Assembly: GCF_018691265.1 (NCBI RefSeq) | Contig: NW_024881322.1 | Location: forward strand, 15,649,489 to 15,713,488 | DNA length: 64,000 nucleotides | From: Tyto alba | Taxonomy: Eukaryota > Chordata > Aves > Strigiformes > Tytonidae | Direction: 5' to 3' | Part shown: positions 10,818 to 24,545 of the stretch, in pieces | Position numbering within the stretch: position 1 is the first letter of the stretch | How the letters are laid out: every line of letters begins with the position of its first letter | Notes under the pieces: generated by a model | The model's database searches: none | Told to the model about the DNA's origin: nothing | What the model saw: the letters and a program-made list of their open reading frames with translations, nothing else | Position numbers and translations under genes: made by a program

Positions 10818-13800
10818 CAGCACGTATGCCCGGCAGTGCCCAGTACGTGGTCAGGGAGAGACAGTCTGGATTTTTGCCCTTTGACGGCACCTGTTTGGGT
10901 GTTCGACGGTGACATTAGCATTATGTGTTCCAGCGTGACACCCCTTGCGTGGGGATGAGTGGGTGGGGATCAGGCCAGCCTGATCCTTGGTGTATTGGAC
11001 CAGAGAGGGACAGAGGGGTTGAGGCGGCATTTAACAGGCAGAGGTAGCTGGAGGCAGGGCGTGGAGCTCAGCGTGGCAGTCGTGACAAGTCCGGTTTTAG
11101 GAAACTGTGATATTCATTGCAGTGCTTGTGCTGGCAAGAGAAGAAGAAACTCCTCTGTAAGCAAGGAGTAGGGGATCCCATCACAGTCAATGCTGTAAGC
11201 ACAGGACTGTGCCAAGCTGGGTGGAAGAGAGGGATTCTCATCTGTTTCACGGCACTTGAGGCGGTTGGAAAGAAATGTTAAATTTGGTTTAAACCAGGAA
11301 GCTGGCAGTCAGAAAAAGCAGAGAGAAGCAATTGAGGTAAATACAACTGCTGTGACAAAATTAGTCACAGTCAGGAGGATTGTTTGAAATATAAAATAAT
11401 CCTGGGATAAGCATCACAAGCACTTAGGGAAAAGTCCTCCAAATAATGTAGAAAATGGGACAGAGACACAGAAAGTAGTTTTGCTTAAGATGAGGCAGCT
11501 AACTTAACAGCAACCTGGATAGCCCTTGAACCTGTGAAATGTGCAGTTTTGGACTCTTATAGGCATATATTAATGTGATAACACTAGAAATGAACTACCT
11601 ATTCATCTGGAAGGGGAAAGAGTGACTGGGGATTTTGCACCCGCTTAAAAAGGAGGAAATTGCACTAGAACTGTAGGCCTGTGTCAAGTGAGCAAGAACA
11701 TTTGATAGACAAACAGTTGATCTGGACTTCATTAAAAGTGAAAAATACATGCAATAGGAACGTGCTTGAGAACAACACAGTTTGTGGCAAGATACTATAG
11801 CTCCCTTCCTCCTTACACATCTCAGGAAACAAATGCCTTATTCACTTTTACATAACAAGCAGAGGTTCATTAATCATGTGCTCTGACAACAAAAGGAGAC
11901 AAAAACATCTTGGAGGCATCTGAGATGAATTATAGTTGAAATTTGCCATGAATTTAAACACAAATGCTTAAGAAAGTTGTTAAGATATGATTTCTATGTG
12001 GATAGATGACCCTCGGCCTGTCTCCTTTGCTCCTCTGCCCTGCTTGGCTATGGATTATCACCTGGGGGTGATGGGCAGTGACATTAACTGCTTAAGAACT
12101 AAGTTCTGGGGTGACCCAAAAAACTGCTCTGGCCAGGGTCAAGCCCTCTGGTACTTCCAAACCACTAGTTTTTACACCATGTGGGAACTGGCATCCAGTT
12201 GTCCCCATCACAACCTCTTCTCTTTGTGCAACCAGGTGTAGGGCAATAGGAGGAAGAAGAATACTGCAGCCTTTAAAAGGGGGAAAGCCCCCATCAAGAG
12301 GCAGTTTTAGGCTAACTCTAGAATACAGATGGAAGTGAAAGAAACTTCATTATCTCCAGCTAAGGACAGAAATGTGTCATACCACCTCTGTCACTGAGGC
12401 ATCAACAGAAACATGCAGAGCTGTGAACTGAGAACTGTTTAGAAATGGTCAGAGTAGCTCTTTTTATGAGCCTCAAAGACAGAGCATACCAGTATACACC
12501 ATTATAGTCAATATCTAGGACTCTGGTGTTGCTGAATCCTTCGAGTTCTCTTTCTTCTCTCCCTAAAGCTGAGGACATAAACTTGCTGAACCAACAAAAA
12601 TGCTGCTAAGTCAGAAGCGTGGCAGGCAGATGTTTTGATGATCTGTGTAGCTACTCACCACTTATTGTGGTCATCAGGAACTGAAAGAGAAAGAATAAGA
12701 TTTAATTTTAGAGACTTCTTTGACTGATGTTAGTACTTGTTCAAATGTATGTAACTGCAAAATACTTTATTGAGCCTCTACACTTTCCACCCAAGTGTCA
12801 TGCAGTTCAGTTTTGGATTCTTACCAGATGGTGTTGTATGCATATGCCTATTTTCTGTTGGTTAGCCAAAGGAAAATGACTGAAAAAAATCAGTTTTAAA
12901 AATGTCTTGGGCTAGTTGTGTCCTCCCTTTCACAGTACCACTGGAGAATAAATGCCTGGTAACTGAGAAGCACACAGTAAATGATTGTCAAATAAGAAGT
13001 CAAAATAAAGGCAATGAGAATTCTTGATGCTTATTTTCTACTAGACTAGTTTGATGGCTATGCACATCTGGGACCATATAATATGCACATTCAAAATGCA
13101 CTGACAAGGGATACTCTTGGCTTTCTGGAACATGGCCTCCTGCTTGATTGCTGCTCATCTACCTTTCTCCATCCTCTAAGGAAACTTTTTCAAGTTCTTC
13201 CAATTTTCTCTGCTATCTCCTGACTCATTCATGCTTTGGCACTTTACATGGGTCTCTTCTTCCTTCCAGCACCCGTAAACGTTTTTGGTTCTTCCTCTAA
13301 GAGCCAAGCTCAACACTTGGAAGGGGTTTCTAAAAACCCAAGAAAGAATGCTCCTTAAGGGGTCATTGTCAACAGCTCCACAGCAAAACCAAAAATCTTT
13401 CCTTCTACCTATCCTAGCACATGCTACAGCTGAGAATATGTCTGGATAGGTTTATAAATTGTGAAAAAAAGTAAAAGGTGTTATTCCAAAAATGAAATCA
13501 GAGATGTGAGAGTTATGACAGTAGAAGTTGCCTATCACACACAATCAGTAAGGATGGAATTTACACCATTAGAAAGAAATGCAAAACTGCACAAACTGGG
13601 CCAACTTCCCAGATACTGGCAGCAGATACAGTGAGGACTCAGATCTTATCACAGGAGCTTTACCAATATTGCAAAACCACTGTGACGGTTTATTAAAAGG
13701 GGGAATCCAGAATTTATTAGAGTGCAAAAAAAAGCTTCCTGAGACCGTTTTCATTTTAGCCTACCCACATTTCTAACCCCTGGGGGAAGATTTTAGAAAA

Positions 13801-15586
13801 AAAGTACCTGACAGACTGTGGGAAGTCTTGATGCAAGAGCACAAATGCTACCTGGGGAGCATTTCAGCCTCCTGAAACTGAAAACCAATAATGTAGTGGT
13901 GACAGCTTGGGTTGAAAGGAGTCCTGATAAGAATGAATTCTTTCACTGAACCTCAAGAGAACCCAAGAAAATAGTGGATGTGTGTGTGAGGAAGCCTAGA
14001 AAGGCATCTTCTTGCAGTTATCTGAGCAAGGTTCCACGCAACTGCTGTATTACTGTATCAGACTGGGTAGTGCTAATGCAGGCACATGCTGGACTGTGGA
14101 CTATGGCCCGTTAGTCCTCACCTTGACTGAAACATAGGCTGGCAAAATGGCAAAAAAGTTGCAGAATATTTGATTTGGAAACGAGTTTGGATTTGAGGTG
14201 ACTTTCCTAACAGACAAGCACTGAGTGATGAGTTTGTACAGGGGTTTCAAATTACTAATTTTTCTTTGGTTTTCAACAGAATTTGATTAGTGGAAAGATG
14301 TCTTTCAGTAAATTTATAGTTGAATTGAGTGAGATTCTGGAGATGCCAAGAAACTAGGCTTGATGAGTTAGGAGATCCCTTTTAGGTTGATGGATATAGC
14401 CCATAGTATTGATAAGCTATGGCATAAAAATAGATAAATGACTTCTGGCCGATGTGTGAAGCCATGCTAAACCTGGCAGTGAGTTGTCTTGAAAGCTCCT
14501 TCATTTGGGTGGATGACGCTCTGTGAAAACCTGTAAGGATTGCTGGGGGTCTGCTGATGTGTGAAGTGTAGGAGCTGCAGCTTTGTTAGGCTCCTTTTGG
14601 GGTTAACGTGAACGTGGGCTGTTGTAGGGAGAGGTGGCAATGGGAGACCTGAGATTCAGAGGCCAAACTCTTTCTCTTTCAGCCCAAACTAAGCCCCTTT
14701 ATGCAGTAAAAACAGCAGGGTCGGGGACAATATGGGCATTAGGCTAAAAGCAGACTAAACCAAAGCTGCTTGGGGCTGAGGATGACAGGCTGCAGGCGGG
14801 TGTGTTGGAGCATGAAGCGTGAGGGAGGCATGACCTCGAGAGGGAGCAGAGAGAGTTTCTCAGACTCGGCGTTGTCGGAGTGCTAATCAGTTGTGACTCT
14901 GAGCACACTACAGGAGGCAATTTCTTCTGCTTTGCTCAGGAAATCACTCCTTGCATACATCACTGTAATAAGACAAGACTAGACTGAGCATTGATCTGCT
15001 TGGTGTCATGTAGAAATCTCATCCTTCAGGAACATCCCCATGAGACCCTACATACAGAGTGGCTAACCACATTCAGGTGAAATGAGCCAGAAGTGTTTTC
15101 CATGTGCACCTAGACTGTAAAACTGTCTCTGTTTTGATGACTTTGTTTCCTTGTTAGAGATGACAATTTTAAAAGTGCAATGCATACTGTGTGCATCTGC
15201 TGGGACAGGGAGGAATTTTCCCTAGGGTGTGCTCATGGGGTTTCTACATAATTTCACTGAAGAGTCTGTCCCCCTTGCGAAGACAGTACTATTGCAGGAA
15301 ATGAATGGCATACAAAGGCTCACCGGAGCACCAAACATCCTTCTAATTACTTCACTGCATACAGAATAATTACAGAAAAAGAAGGATGAAAACCCAAATG
15401 AAGTACAGAGGCCCTCGAAAAATGCTACCAGGTCAAACACTGCTGCCATCTCCTTCTTTCCTATTGACTTGTCCTTTCACCTCAACATTAAGTGCCCACT
15501 TCCTTTAAATAGCTTTTTATCCTAACCAACTCTCCTAATTCACAAAGCTGCTTGAACTTATTTATTTTGGTTGACTGCCTGCAACA
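10818..15586. other. intergenic sequence, no gene seen
   Basis: No exon, RNA gene or transposon is recognisable in this stretch. It is uniform AT-rich sequence with few CpGs. The open frames are short and unrelated to one another. The reading at 13,579-13,776 is mirrored by an equally long antisense frame and is not credible as a gene. Confidence 0.55.
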
Positions 15587-15673
15587 GAAGGCTTTAATAC
15601 TTCACACACTGAGTGAAGTATTTATTAATACTTCACTCCTTGTGAAGGCTTTAATACTTCACTCACTGAGTGA
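15587..15673. repeat. 30-bp direct repeat with an internal perfect hairpin
   Basis: The 30-mer at 15587-15616 (GAAGGCTTTAATACTTCAC, then ACACTGAGTGA) recurs at 15644-15673 with one mismatch. Between them GAGTGAAGTATT (15611-15622) is separated by TATT from its exact reverse complement AATACTTCACTC (15627-15638). The structure is local and compact and may come from slippage or template switching. Confidence 0.85.
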
Positions 15674-15879
15674 GCTTTCTGGACCCTGCTTGCATTGCTT
15701 TGAGCAGCCAGGCAACGGTCATCTGCCCTGACAATGCTAACTTGGGTTCTTCAGCCAAAAACAAAATAGACTCCATGAGTTTTGGGAGTAAGAGAGGGTG
15801 GTTGCTGTAAGTAAGGCATGGTCTACAAGGGAGAGTGCATATCTTGTATCAGTAAACACAAAAAGGGAGAATTTGGCTT

Positions 15880-16140
15880 CATTTTTTTGCAGACGGGGAA
15901 CGCTGCTTGGTATTCTTCCTCCTCGGCAGAAAATGACAGCGCGCAAAGCGATCGCATTATTAATTCAGATGAATAGTGGCACACGTCCCTGTGTTATATA
16001 ATTATTTCATTAAAGTGAAGGATCAGTTTAAAACTTCATTAAAATCTAACCAGCAGAAAATAATATGATTCCACTGACATTTGATTTAATTAAAATCTGT
16101 AAGTTAGGAATATTAAAATGTGTATTAGCTCTAGAAGATC
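15880..16140. promoter_or_regulatory. candidate conserved non-coding element
   Basis: The block opens with an unusually CpG-rich stretch (GACAGCGCGCAAAGCGATCG at about 15938) followed by ATTATTAATTCAGATGAATA. It continues with repeated TTCATTAAA and ATTTAATTAAAAT cores. Homeobox-type AT motifs next to retained CpGs, without any repeat signature, suggest a constrained enhancer. Confirmation needs cross-species alignment. Confidence 0.35.
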
Positions 16141-16729
16141 TCTGAAAGCAGCATCACTTGGTACCTTACTTCTCTATGCGCCGTGCTTCTCTGAGAGCAG
16201 GGGAGAGCAGATGGGCACAAGGAGCTCTTGGGGTCCCGACTCAGGAAAGCTCAGCGACGCCTGCACACAGTCGTTCAAAACATCCTCGAATTAGTCAAGC
16301 AGGGTTTCCACATTATCAAAAAAAAAAAAAAAAAAAAGTATTACCCGCTCAATTCAACCTCGAGAGTCGAAGAACCAAATTGATTCTCTGAACTGGGAGA
16401 AACAGTGGCTCTGAGCCAAAGCCCGCTGAAACCAAGACAAAGATCCCCTGCTGACTTCAATAGCTTGCTGGATCTCACCCAATGCAAGTAAATGACATTT
16501 TTTCCCTAAAGTGCGTTTCTTTTTCCTGTGGCAGTTTCGCACAATATTTTCCATTGTGGCTACCTTCATTTGTTGTACACTGCTGTTCTTCTACATGCAA
16601 TTTCAGACTCGTATTGTTTCCAATACTTTACAATTTTGCATTGTCAGAATAGTTTTCTCTGTGGTTTCACAGAGTGAATTGACCTAGTTAAAATTAAAGG
16701 TTGCCAGCATAAATTAGATTAGGTTGGTC

Positions 16730-17050
16730 TAGTGATCTGAAAAAGTGCTGTAACATGCTGTGTTTGTCTTTATTTCTGTCAGTGAGAATGGCTCGGTGAA
16801 AAGACAGCTATTACAGACACTTGGTTTACACTGTTATAATTACAGCTCTGATGGTATCCTATTAGGACGGAACAAGACGAAGTGATCAGTTATTTCAGCT
16901 AGAAATATAATAATTCCACTGTTTTATTTTTAGCGATGAGATTTCACATTCCATTTGAAACGCATATGAATCTAATTAGTAATAAAGTAATACCATTTAC
17001 TGACAGTGAGGATATTTCCACCTTTTTAAGACCATCTACATTGTGAGCTC
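16730..17050. promoter_or_regulatory. candidate conserved non-coding element
   Basis: The sequence is low in simple repeats. It contains motifs such as GGTTTACACTGTTATAATTA, ATCTAATTAGTAATAAAGTA and TTAGCGATGAGATTTCACAT. The dense homeobox-like cores and absence of transposon signature resemble enhancer DNA. No direct evidence of function is visible. Confidence 0.27.
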
Positions 17051-17484
17051 TCAAGCCTGAGAATAAAAAGAATACCTTATCCCAAGCTTTGGAGATTGCA
17101 AGAAGTGGATATCTTGCTCTCCATACTTAGTACAGGCCCAAGGTCTCTCGCTCACGAGGTATGAACACAGCAGACATGGGAAGGGTGATGTATGTTACCA
17201 GCCTCATCTACCAAAAAACCATCTTGAATCTGATTTTTTGTAGGCACAGTGTAAATACTTTGAGTCTGAACTACTTCTGGAATAACGTCTGGCTCAGACT
17301 TCTTATGTTTGCCCTTAAAACTGTTTTAGTTTGGTGTTTTTTTTGTACAATGAAAAGCAGACTAATGTCTCCTTAAGAAGGACATTTTCTCCTGTCAGTC
17401 CTATTGTTCCTGTAAATACCTCTCACCGCCACTAAAAAAGGACAAGAGGATAATGGATATGCATCCTGAACGGAGTCCAGAATC

Positions 17485-17720
17485 ACTTCGCCTTGGGAAC
17501 TGCATCACTCTTTGGAGGCAGAATCCCTGCAAGTGTCAAAGCGAGGTCTATTAATAATAATACATAGATAATAATTAGTAAATAATTTATATTGACATTG
17601 CCATTTGCTGCTGTGTGCATGGCAAGCGGAATGGTTGACTCCACCGTCAAAAGCTGTATCGTTTTTCGGTTTGTTGCTATCCAGCTGTCTGTCACTCCAT
17701 TATCTAATGCACGGGTGTGT
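17485..17720. promoter_or_regulatory. candidate conserved non-coding element
   Basis: The block combines TTAATAATAATACATAGATA and AATAATTAGTAAATAATTTA with a Meis/TALE-like CTGTCTGTCA near 17684. CpGs remain at CACCGTCAAAAG and GTATCGTTTTTCGG. The left part of a 164-codon plus-strand open frame (17605-18099) overlaps it, but that frame is T-rich and hydrophobic throughout and looks like chance. Confidence 0.3.
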
Positions 17721-18839
17721 AAAGATTGTTACGCTGAGCTGTAGGTTGCCAGCATTTCTCCTCCATGTGGGAGCAATTCCCCATAACTCTGTATCCAACC
17801 ATAACTCTTTCTTCTCAAGCCAATTTTTGATACAGCTGCAGCCCGAAGAGACTCTCTTTTGGATCCATTTTTCAATGTGGAAACTGTCATTGTTTGAAAC
17901 CTGTTTTCTGCTTATCTGTGTACTTTGCTGTTTGTTACTAAGAATTCAATCTATCTGTCAAAAAATACAACTGGGAATGGTTTTTGCATTGATTGTAGAA
18001 TGGCTTTGTTATTTTTCGGGCTATGGCTGCATTATGGCTGTCATCCTAAAGGTACTGGGACACTTCAAACCTGCTGTTTTCTTCCTTCCTTGTGTGTAGT
18101 CAGTTGTTATTTTGAAGGGAGAGGAGGGAGAAAGGAATGGCATGACTGAGGATGGAAAGACCTGGGGAAATGAACAGGGAAACAATTTTTTTCTCAGTTT
18201 TTCTTTTGGAGGAACCCATCTTGTGTTTGTACTATTTCGGAGTGGCTGCAGCCAGAAAGTTTCTGCTTCTCCATGGGGTCTGCACTGTCTTAGGTCTTTC
18301 TACCTCAAATGCTTCACCAGTTCATGCTCCTGGGATATTTCTGTCTGAATGCCACGTAGTTCTTACTATCAGAGAGAAGCACTAACGAGATACCTGCCCC
18401 TCATAGCATCCACCACTGGGTAGCAGTGATTGCTAGCAGAGTGCCGTGTAAGATTATCAGCTTCCCTTGGCTTTTGGTAGGACTGTTTTGTTCCCGTCCC
18501 CATATCCCAACAGTGTTATTTACGCCCACAAAATCCTGGCCCCTGCGCACAAGAAACAGCTTTATTTCTACCGTTGGGCGCACATTGCCTCTTCTTCAAT
18601 ATCAGCAAGCCTAGAAAATCCAAGCCTTCTTTCCTAAAACATAAGGAGCGTGCCCATTGTGTGGTTTCTCAAGGCTGGGCTAGCTGGAAGAGGGAGCATT
18701 ACAAGAAATGGGCACGGCAGCGCAAATAGGAATTTGACTGAGGGCCAGGCAAATATGTGCTAACATAAGGCAAGTTGTGCTGGTAAAAAAATCTAGTATA
18801 GCTGAAAATAGAGCTGCTTGAAAGTTATTTAACAATGCA

Positions 18840-19080
18840 CAGCACACTGCAGTGGCTCAGAACAGCCGGGAAGGAGCGTCTTGGATAATAAAAGCTGTAG
18901 TGGAGTTTAGGTAGGTGTGAGATGTTTGTCTGCACTGAATAGAATTAGCGGCTTGTTAAGGCCAAGCAAATAATAAATCACTGACTTCAACAGACTTTAC
19001 TGTTTACTAAGTCCTTACATTTAGATTTACACAGTAAACCGGACTGCCAGAATGCATCTTGAATTAGTGAACTGATACTC
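18840..19080. promoter_or_regulatory. weak candidate regulatory block
   Basis: The stretch has GGATAATAAAAGC, GAATTAGCGGCTTGTTAAGG and AAATAATAAATCACTGACTT with no repeat signature. The texture resembles the blocks at 15.9 and 17.5 kb but is less marked. This is a weak call. Confidence 0.2.
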
Positions 19081-22000
19081 CTCAGCTGAAGGAGTTAGTT
19101 TGATTTATGTGATAAGCAGTATGCACACTTAAAGAAAACCAAGGTAGTTTCCTCATGCAGGGCCTTACATGCTTCAGTGCCTGCATGCACGCTCCCTTTT
19201 GCACTATTGCCAGGGAGAAATTCTTGGCTTCAGTCCCCAAGTTTCCTGAAGAAGGTATAGCAGATGGTTGGAGATATTCCTTTTAAGGGTGAAAAAGCCC
19301 ACTATCTAGTTATCTTCACCGAAGACATCTTACATTTATTGAATCTACAATCCATCGGGCTTCTTTCTTTACTCTTGACACAGAAATCATCTCACTGTTC
19401 ATATTCCAGCAAACCTAAAGCTTTCTTGTCCACAGCCTCTCATGATCCATTTAGACAACAAAAGCTATCCAGATGCCAGCACTCCTATCAGTGCTGCACT
19501 TTGTGCTTGAATGGTTTAGCGCTATGAAACTTAACTCTGAGACAAGTGCTTGGAAACCCTGCCCAAGGGGCAAAGCCTGCATTTGACCTCCTGTATTCCC
19601 CATATGCCTTCCTTGACTCATCATCTCTCCTGAAATTTTCCTTGCCCAACAGTTCATTACCTCACATGAGCATATGGTGGACAACCCTGTCCAGATTTTA
19701 AAGAACACGAGTCATGTCTACGCCAGCCAGCTTTGCAGAACTGCCTGCCCTATATTTTTATTGAAGCTGTGTATTTGAGACTGCTTCACAATCTTGGTTA
19801 GTAGGTAGATTTTGTATTACCGAAGGGCTTAGGGTTACTGCCTGGGCACACTTGCAGACCATCACTTGAGTGAGAAGGTTACTCGTCTACCACCATTGAC
19901 CTTCCATTCCCTGTTTTAGTCCCTGTTGAATTTTCAGGAAGCCAGGAGATATGCTTGATCCCCTCCTTTGGTTTTGTACACAACTCTGATAGTGGTGGTG
20001 GCAGTAGTAGTAAAACATGAGAGAATAGGTGGGTGGAGATGCCGCTGGGGGTACCATTAAGGCAAATATTCCCTGACTAACAGTGTTGCGTGTGTGTGAA
20101 TGTAGATGGAGACAGTGCATCTCAAAGAAGGTTGATTAAAGGTTAAATAATCTTCCTTTTCATAATGGACCCCATGAGGCTCTCTAAGGTTGCTATAACA
20201 GACTGAGTGAACAGCACCGGTGCACAGGTCTTTTACCAGCCCTACATATTTTCCATTATTGAAAAAGGTTTGGTTTACGGATCAGATGACCCATTAGTAT
20301 TGTTAAGATTTCTTGTCATTCTGACATCAGTTGCATTTTATCCCTTGTGATTTCTAGAATTCATCTAGTGTTGATTTTTTTTCAGTCCAGCAACAGCTTA
20401 ATCCTCTTCCCATCTCATTACAAGATGAGAAAATTGAGATTTCTGTGGGGACATTACTTCATAAACACATTGCCTGTAGTTCCCAGACAATTGATGCATT
20501 TTTCCATCTTTATTTAATGGGATGTTACTTCTCACATTGAAATATCCAGGCTACAGTGGTGGAGAAATTCTCAGTGTGCTACAGATAAATTCACACTGAA
20601 GAAGAAGAAAAAAAAGCACATGTTTTCTACCTTAAATGAAAAAGGAAAACCCCTATTAGGTGGCTTTCTTCATCTTTTTTGTTTGACTTAAAGCTGAAAT
20701 CTAAAACCTGATTCTCCACTTGCACTGGTTTTATATTTGTCTTATTGACTTCAGTGGAATTAATCCTAATTTACATTGGTATGAGAAGAATTGGATTACC
20801 AAGGTCTCATTATTCCAGACTGTAACCAATGATCTGGTAGAGCTTTTCATTCTCTGGCTAGGAGGCTGCCGTGAGGGTTGAGAGATTGTTCACAGCGCAG
20901 ACAGGAAGATGAGATAAGACAAAGCAAAATTAAAGTGCTTCAGACTATTTTATTCCGGGGGGCTCATCCTCACAGGCCACAGGGGATGGCTTTGCATTTC
21001 CATTACGCCACTGTGTGCTTGGAATTGCATTCCCCAGGCATCTTCTCCAGAGTGCTAAGAGAGCTCACTGGCAGTGTCTGTCTATATGACACACTCCTGA
21101 CAACGGTCAGTTCTAGGTCTTAGTCTCTGCCAACATCCCTTTCCTCTCCTCATCCTTTTTCTTTTAACACTGAGGGAGAATAACCATGTATTTAAATCAA
21201 GTGGCTGCTCTGTAGACAAAATTAGTGGTGAGCAAAGCAGAGAGCAAGCAAGTGCTGACAGGGATGCATAGACATTCAGCCAGAGCATCCTTTTTTCCAT
21301 TTGCAGTTTGCAGCACCACCTAAGAAAGACTCTGGAACAGAAAGTGGTTTGCTGTATTACATATTTATACATAAATTACAGCTGGGTTACTCGGCCTCAG
21401 TGATAGCGGGCGGCAGCTGCTAGTTCTGTGCTTGGCTGTAAGGGCAGAAGCACTACCACCTCTTCTTCCCCTACCCTGCCTCCCTACCACGGGCTCTCCC
21501 TGTCCCAAGGGCGAACACAAGCTGCATTTATCTGCTCACAGCACTCGGAATCTCTGCTTCAGATCGTTTCCACCCCTGTGCACCACACTGCTTATGCTCT
21601 CTGTGCTCGTGTTGCACCGGGGCCTTTCTCTTCCAAGTCCCACCCCGCTTCCTCTCCTCATCCTCCCGTGGCTTCCAGACCCTCCTGACAAAATCTTACT
21701 CAATTTCTGACCCTGATTCTGTCTGGCCAAAGTTGGGCTTTTTCATCGGATCTCCCTATCTCCTACACATGCAATTCAGCCCTGTCCTCCTCCCCTGGCA
21801 CATGTGAAGCCCAGAGGTCCTTTTCCTTCTCTCTAATTACCATTTGAAGGCAGGTTGGAAAGTTACTGCTCTAATTTGACAGCATTTCATACTTACTGTG
21901 CTCGGGCCTGGGGCGGCGCAGACTACATCTAGCTCCAACAGCATGTGTTTAGACTTCTAACTATCCACTGAAATCAATAATAGGAACCCAAATGTTTCAT

Positions 22001-23930
22001 TGGTGCTGAGCGTTGGTCCTCTAACAATACTCTGAGTGAACTTAACCTTCCTTAATCCTTCCACCAAGCCAACATTTGTCCTTTCACCACGGGCTGTAAA
22101 CAAAGAGTTTGCATTTACAAATGATCCATCCTGAAGGAAAAAAATAATCCCTCTGAGCTCCTGAGCTCTCCAACACAAACACTAGCATCTTTGCTGAGGG
22201 GATAAAACTTCATTCTTGATTGAGAAAGCTGAACAAAAAGGCATTTGATCTGATTGACACAGCTACTCTGGCTGCATTGGGTAGTATGTTTAATCAATAA
22301 GCTTTGTCCTTCGGAATACTAATGCTCATCTTGTACTTGCTGCTTCTCAAAATACTGTTTGCTATAGAATTATTTTTGTAACATGACGGACAAATATCTG
22401 ACTCCACCAAGAAATCCTAAAAGTCATAGTGTGAACAGCAGGGCTGTTCTGTGGGAGCCCAGGCAAGATGACTTATATAGATAATCACTCCACCCTTCAT
22501 TTCTTATCATATTTGTTAAATATATTTTCTTGGAAGAGGTGTCCGAAGTGGCCACAGATTTCCAGTGTGGTAGTATATAGTGACTATGAATACTACGGAC
22601 TCTTACTTGGAGGTCTTCGATACGGTCTGGTAAGCAGTTATTCTGTATCAGTTTGGTGACTTTTATTTCATTTCAGTAGTTATGAAAAACTGACCTCTTC
22701 ATGCACTTTGCAGATATTGGTGAAGATTAAAAAAATTAATATCTGGATGTATTGGAATACTAAAATACAAATCAGGTACATTTTTTTTTTTTTTTGGCTG
22801 GTGTCACTCAGCTCAATAATATCCTTCCATACAAAAATTAAGTTGTAGGATGTATAAATATTTACATTACTATTGGAAGGAGGACTACTATGTCTGGATC
22901 GTCTCTCTAAACCTCCCCAGACTCTTACAGAAGTTACAGTTTTTGAAGATGGAGACATTGGGGTGTAATACGCTACTGAATTTGGAGTGGGTTGTTAAAA
23001 CTTAAGCAAGTCCTGAGTCTTTTCCTTTAAAGTTTCATTTAAAGTCAGTCATTATGAGTAAGTTATTGGTGCAAGTGATGAAAAAAATTGGTCTTTATTC
23101 TGGGAAGTTGTATTATAACTTAACTATTATTCTGCCAAGAGACTACACCTTTGTGTAAACCGCTAGACAGAAAAAATGAGCAAGGTTTTTCAGAATATGT
23201 CCCACATGTCTTAAAAGAGGCAGAGGATCTTTAAAAAACCTCACACGATAGATAAACAAAGTGCTTTGAACAAGATACGGAAGCTGCAGAAATGTGACGT
23301 TATGTTTGTCTTGGCTGGTTATTGCCACATTCATGAATATTTTTTCTACCTGTTTTTAAATGAATAATGTTAAAGTAGTTTCTCAACAGATATCAGTGAT
23401 GATTTTGGAAGGCTGAGACATTTACTGAATATTTTATGTCATTTAAAAGGAATTTCTTTTACTTACTGACAAAGGCTATTACCATTTACCTAATTATAAA
23501 AAAAGAATCTCAACATATATTCGAGGTGATCCTACACTTAAAATACAGAGTTTGGAAAACGAACAAGAATTTGCTTCATTTATAATAGCACCTGTGAAGG
23601 ACGTAGTGGCATACTCTAATATATACAAAATTGTAGACGCACATAATTGTTAATAGTTCATGCAGAGAAGAGAATGAGAATATTGTATTTGTTTGTTCAT
23701 AATAAAGTTGTTACCTGCTCTACACACAGCCCTTGTGGAATTGAGTGTTTCTCAATAGTATCAGAAACAACTGTTTCAACATAAACAAGAAAACGCTCGA
23801 TAAAAGGCAGTTTATAAGCATTACACCCTTTAAAAAACTACACCAGTCTGTGTTCAAAATAAATAAGGTCTACAGCATGTATACGTACTGTGAGTCCCCC
23901 TAGGAATTTTTGTGCCTGTTACTGAATTTG

Positions 23931-23962
<32 letters not shown>

Positions 23963-24100
23963 TAGAGGTGTGACAGTCTCAAAAATATAATATGATTTTA
24001 CCTTGCGGGAAAAAGAGATGGACAAGTAAAAGAAATACATTAATACTGGCACCTCCACTGAGAGAATGATGGCAATATTATTGAGGAACACTTAAGAATC
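19081..24100. other. intergenic sequence, no gene seen
   Basis: No exon or transposon is recognised. A C/T-rich stretch lies at about 21,450-21,830 without the features of a promoter. Homopolymers occur at 22,782-22,795 (T) and 23,931-23,958 (28 A). The remaining sequence is ordinary AT-rich spacer. Confidence 0.5.
23931..23958. repeat. 28-base A homopolymer
   Basis: An uninterrupted run of 28 A follows GAATTTG. There is no recognisable retrotransposon or retrocopy body on the left, so its origin is unclear. Confidence 0.95.
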
Positions 24101-24545
24101 CACAGAGGAGAGGAATATTGTGAATATTCCAGCTGCGGTGCAAGCCTCAGATAAAATAAAGCTTCATTAATGCTACTGTTTGTGCCACTATTTTATTTTT
24201 TTAAAATACATGTATTTGTGCAGATTCTGGGTGTTCTGGAGTATTAAGCTCTTTGAACACTGTATCTGAAGAAAGACTGGAAGCAGGATGTGGAGGAAGG
24301 GGCTGGATTTTTACCTGGGGACCTCGCCTCTGACAAAAGCCATATTTCATTTCAGTTGTGTCAGAGCGGCACGGTGCGTGCGCCCTGCCTGCCTCGCCGG
24401 CGAGCTGCAGCACAGTGGATAGAAAGCGTTCGTTTATCGCCTAGACAAGCTCAAAGGGGCTCTGCTGCAACTCGCACTTTTTCTGAAAAAATGCCACATG
24501 CTGGGCTAAGTTCATTTGTACTCGAACTCCATTAAAGCTAATGGG
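24101..24545. promoter_or_regulatory. candidate conserved non-coding element
   Basis: The left edge holds an 8-bp perfect inverted repeat, GGAATATT-GTG-AATATTCC, at 24112-24130. It is followed by AAAGCTTCATTAATGCTACT. The right part (about 24,340-24,540) is locally CpG-rich (GCCTCGCCGGCGAGCTGCAG, GCGTTCGTTTATCGCC) and then AT-rich (CCATTAAAGCTAATGGG). Retained CpGs in an otherwise CpG-poor neighbourhood suggest constraint or lack of methylation. Confidence 0.3.

Noticed and set aside
17605..18099. 164-codon hydrophobic ORF
   Set aside because: It lies in T-rich spacer, where T-rich codons give hydrophobic residues by default. There is no signal for splicing, promoter or homology, and the frame overlaps a candidate non-coding element.
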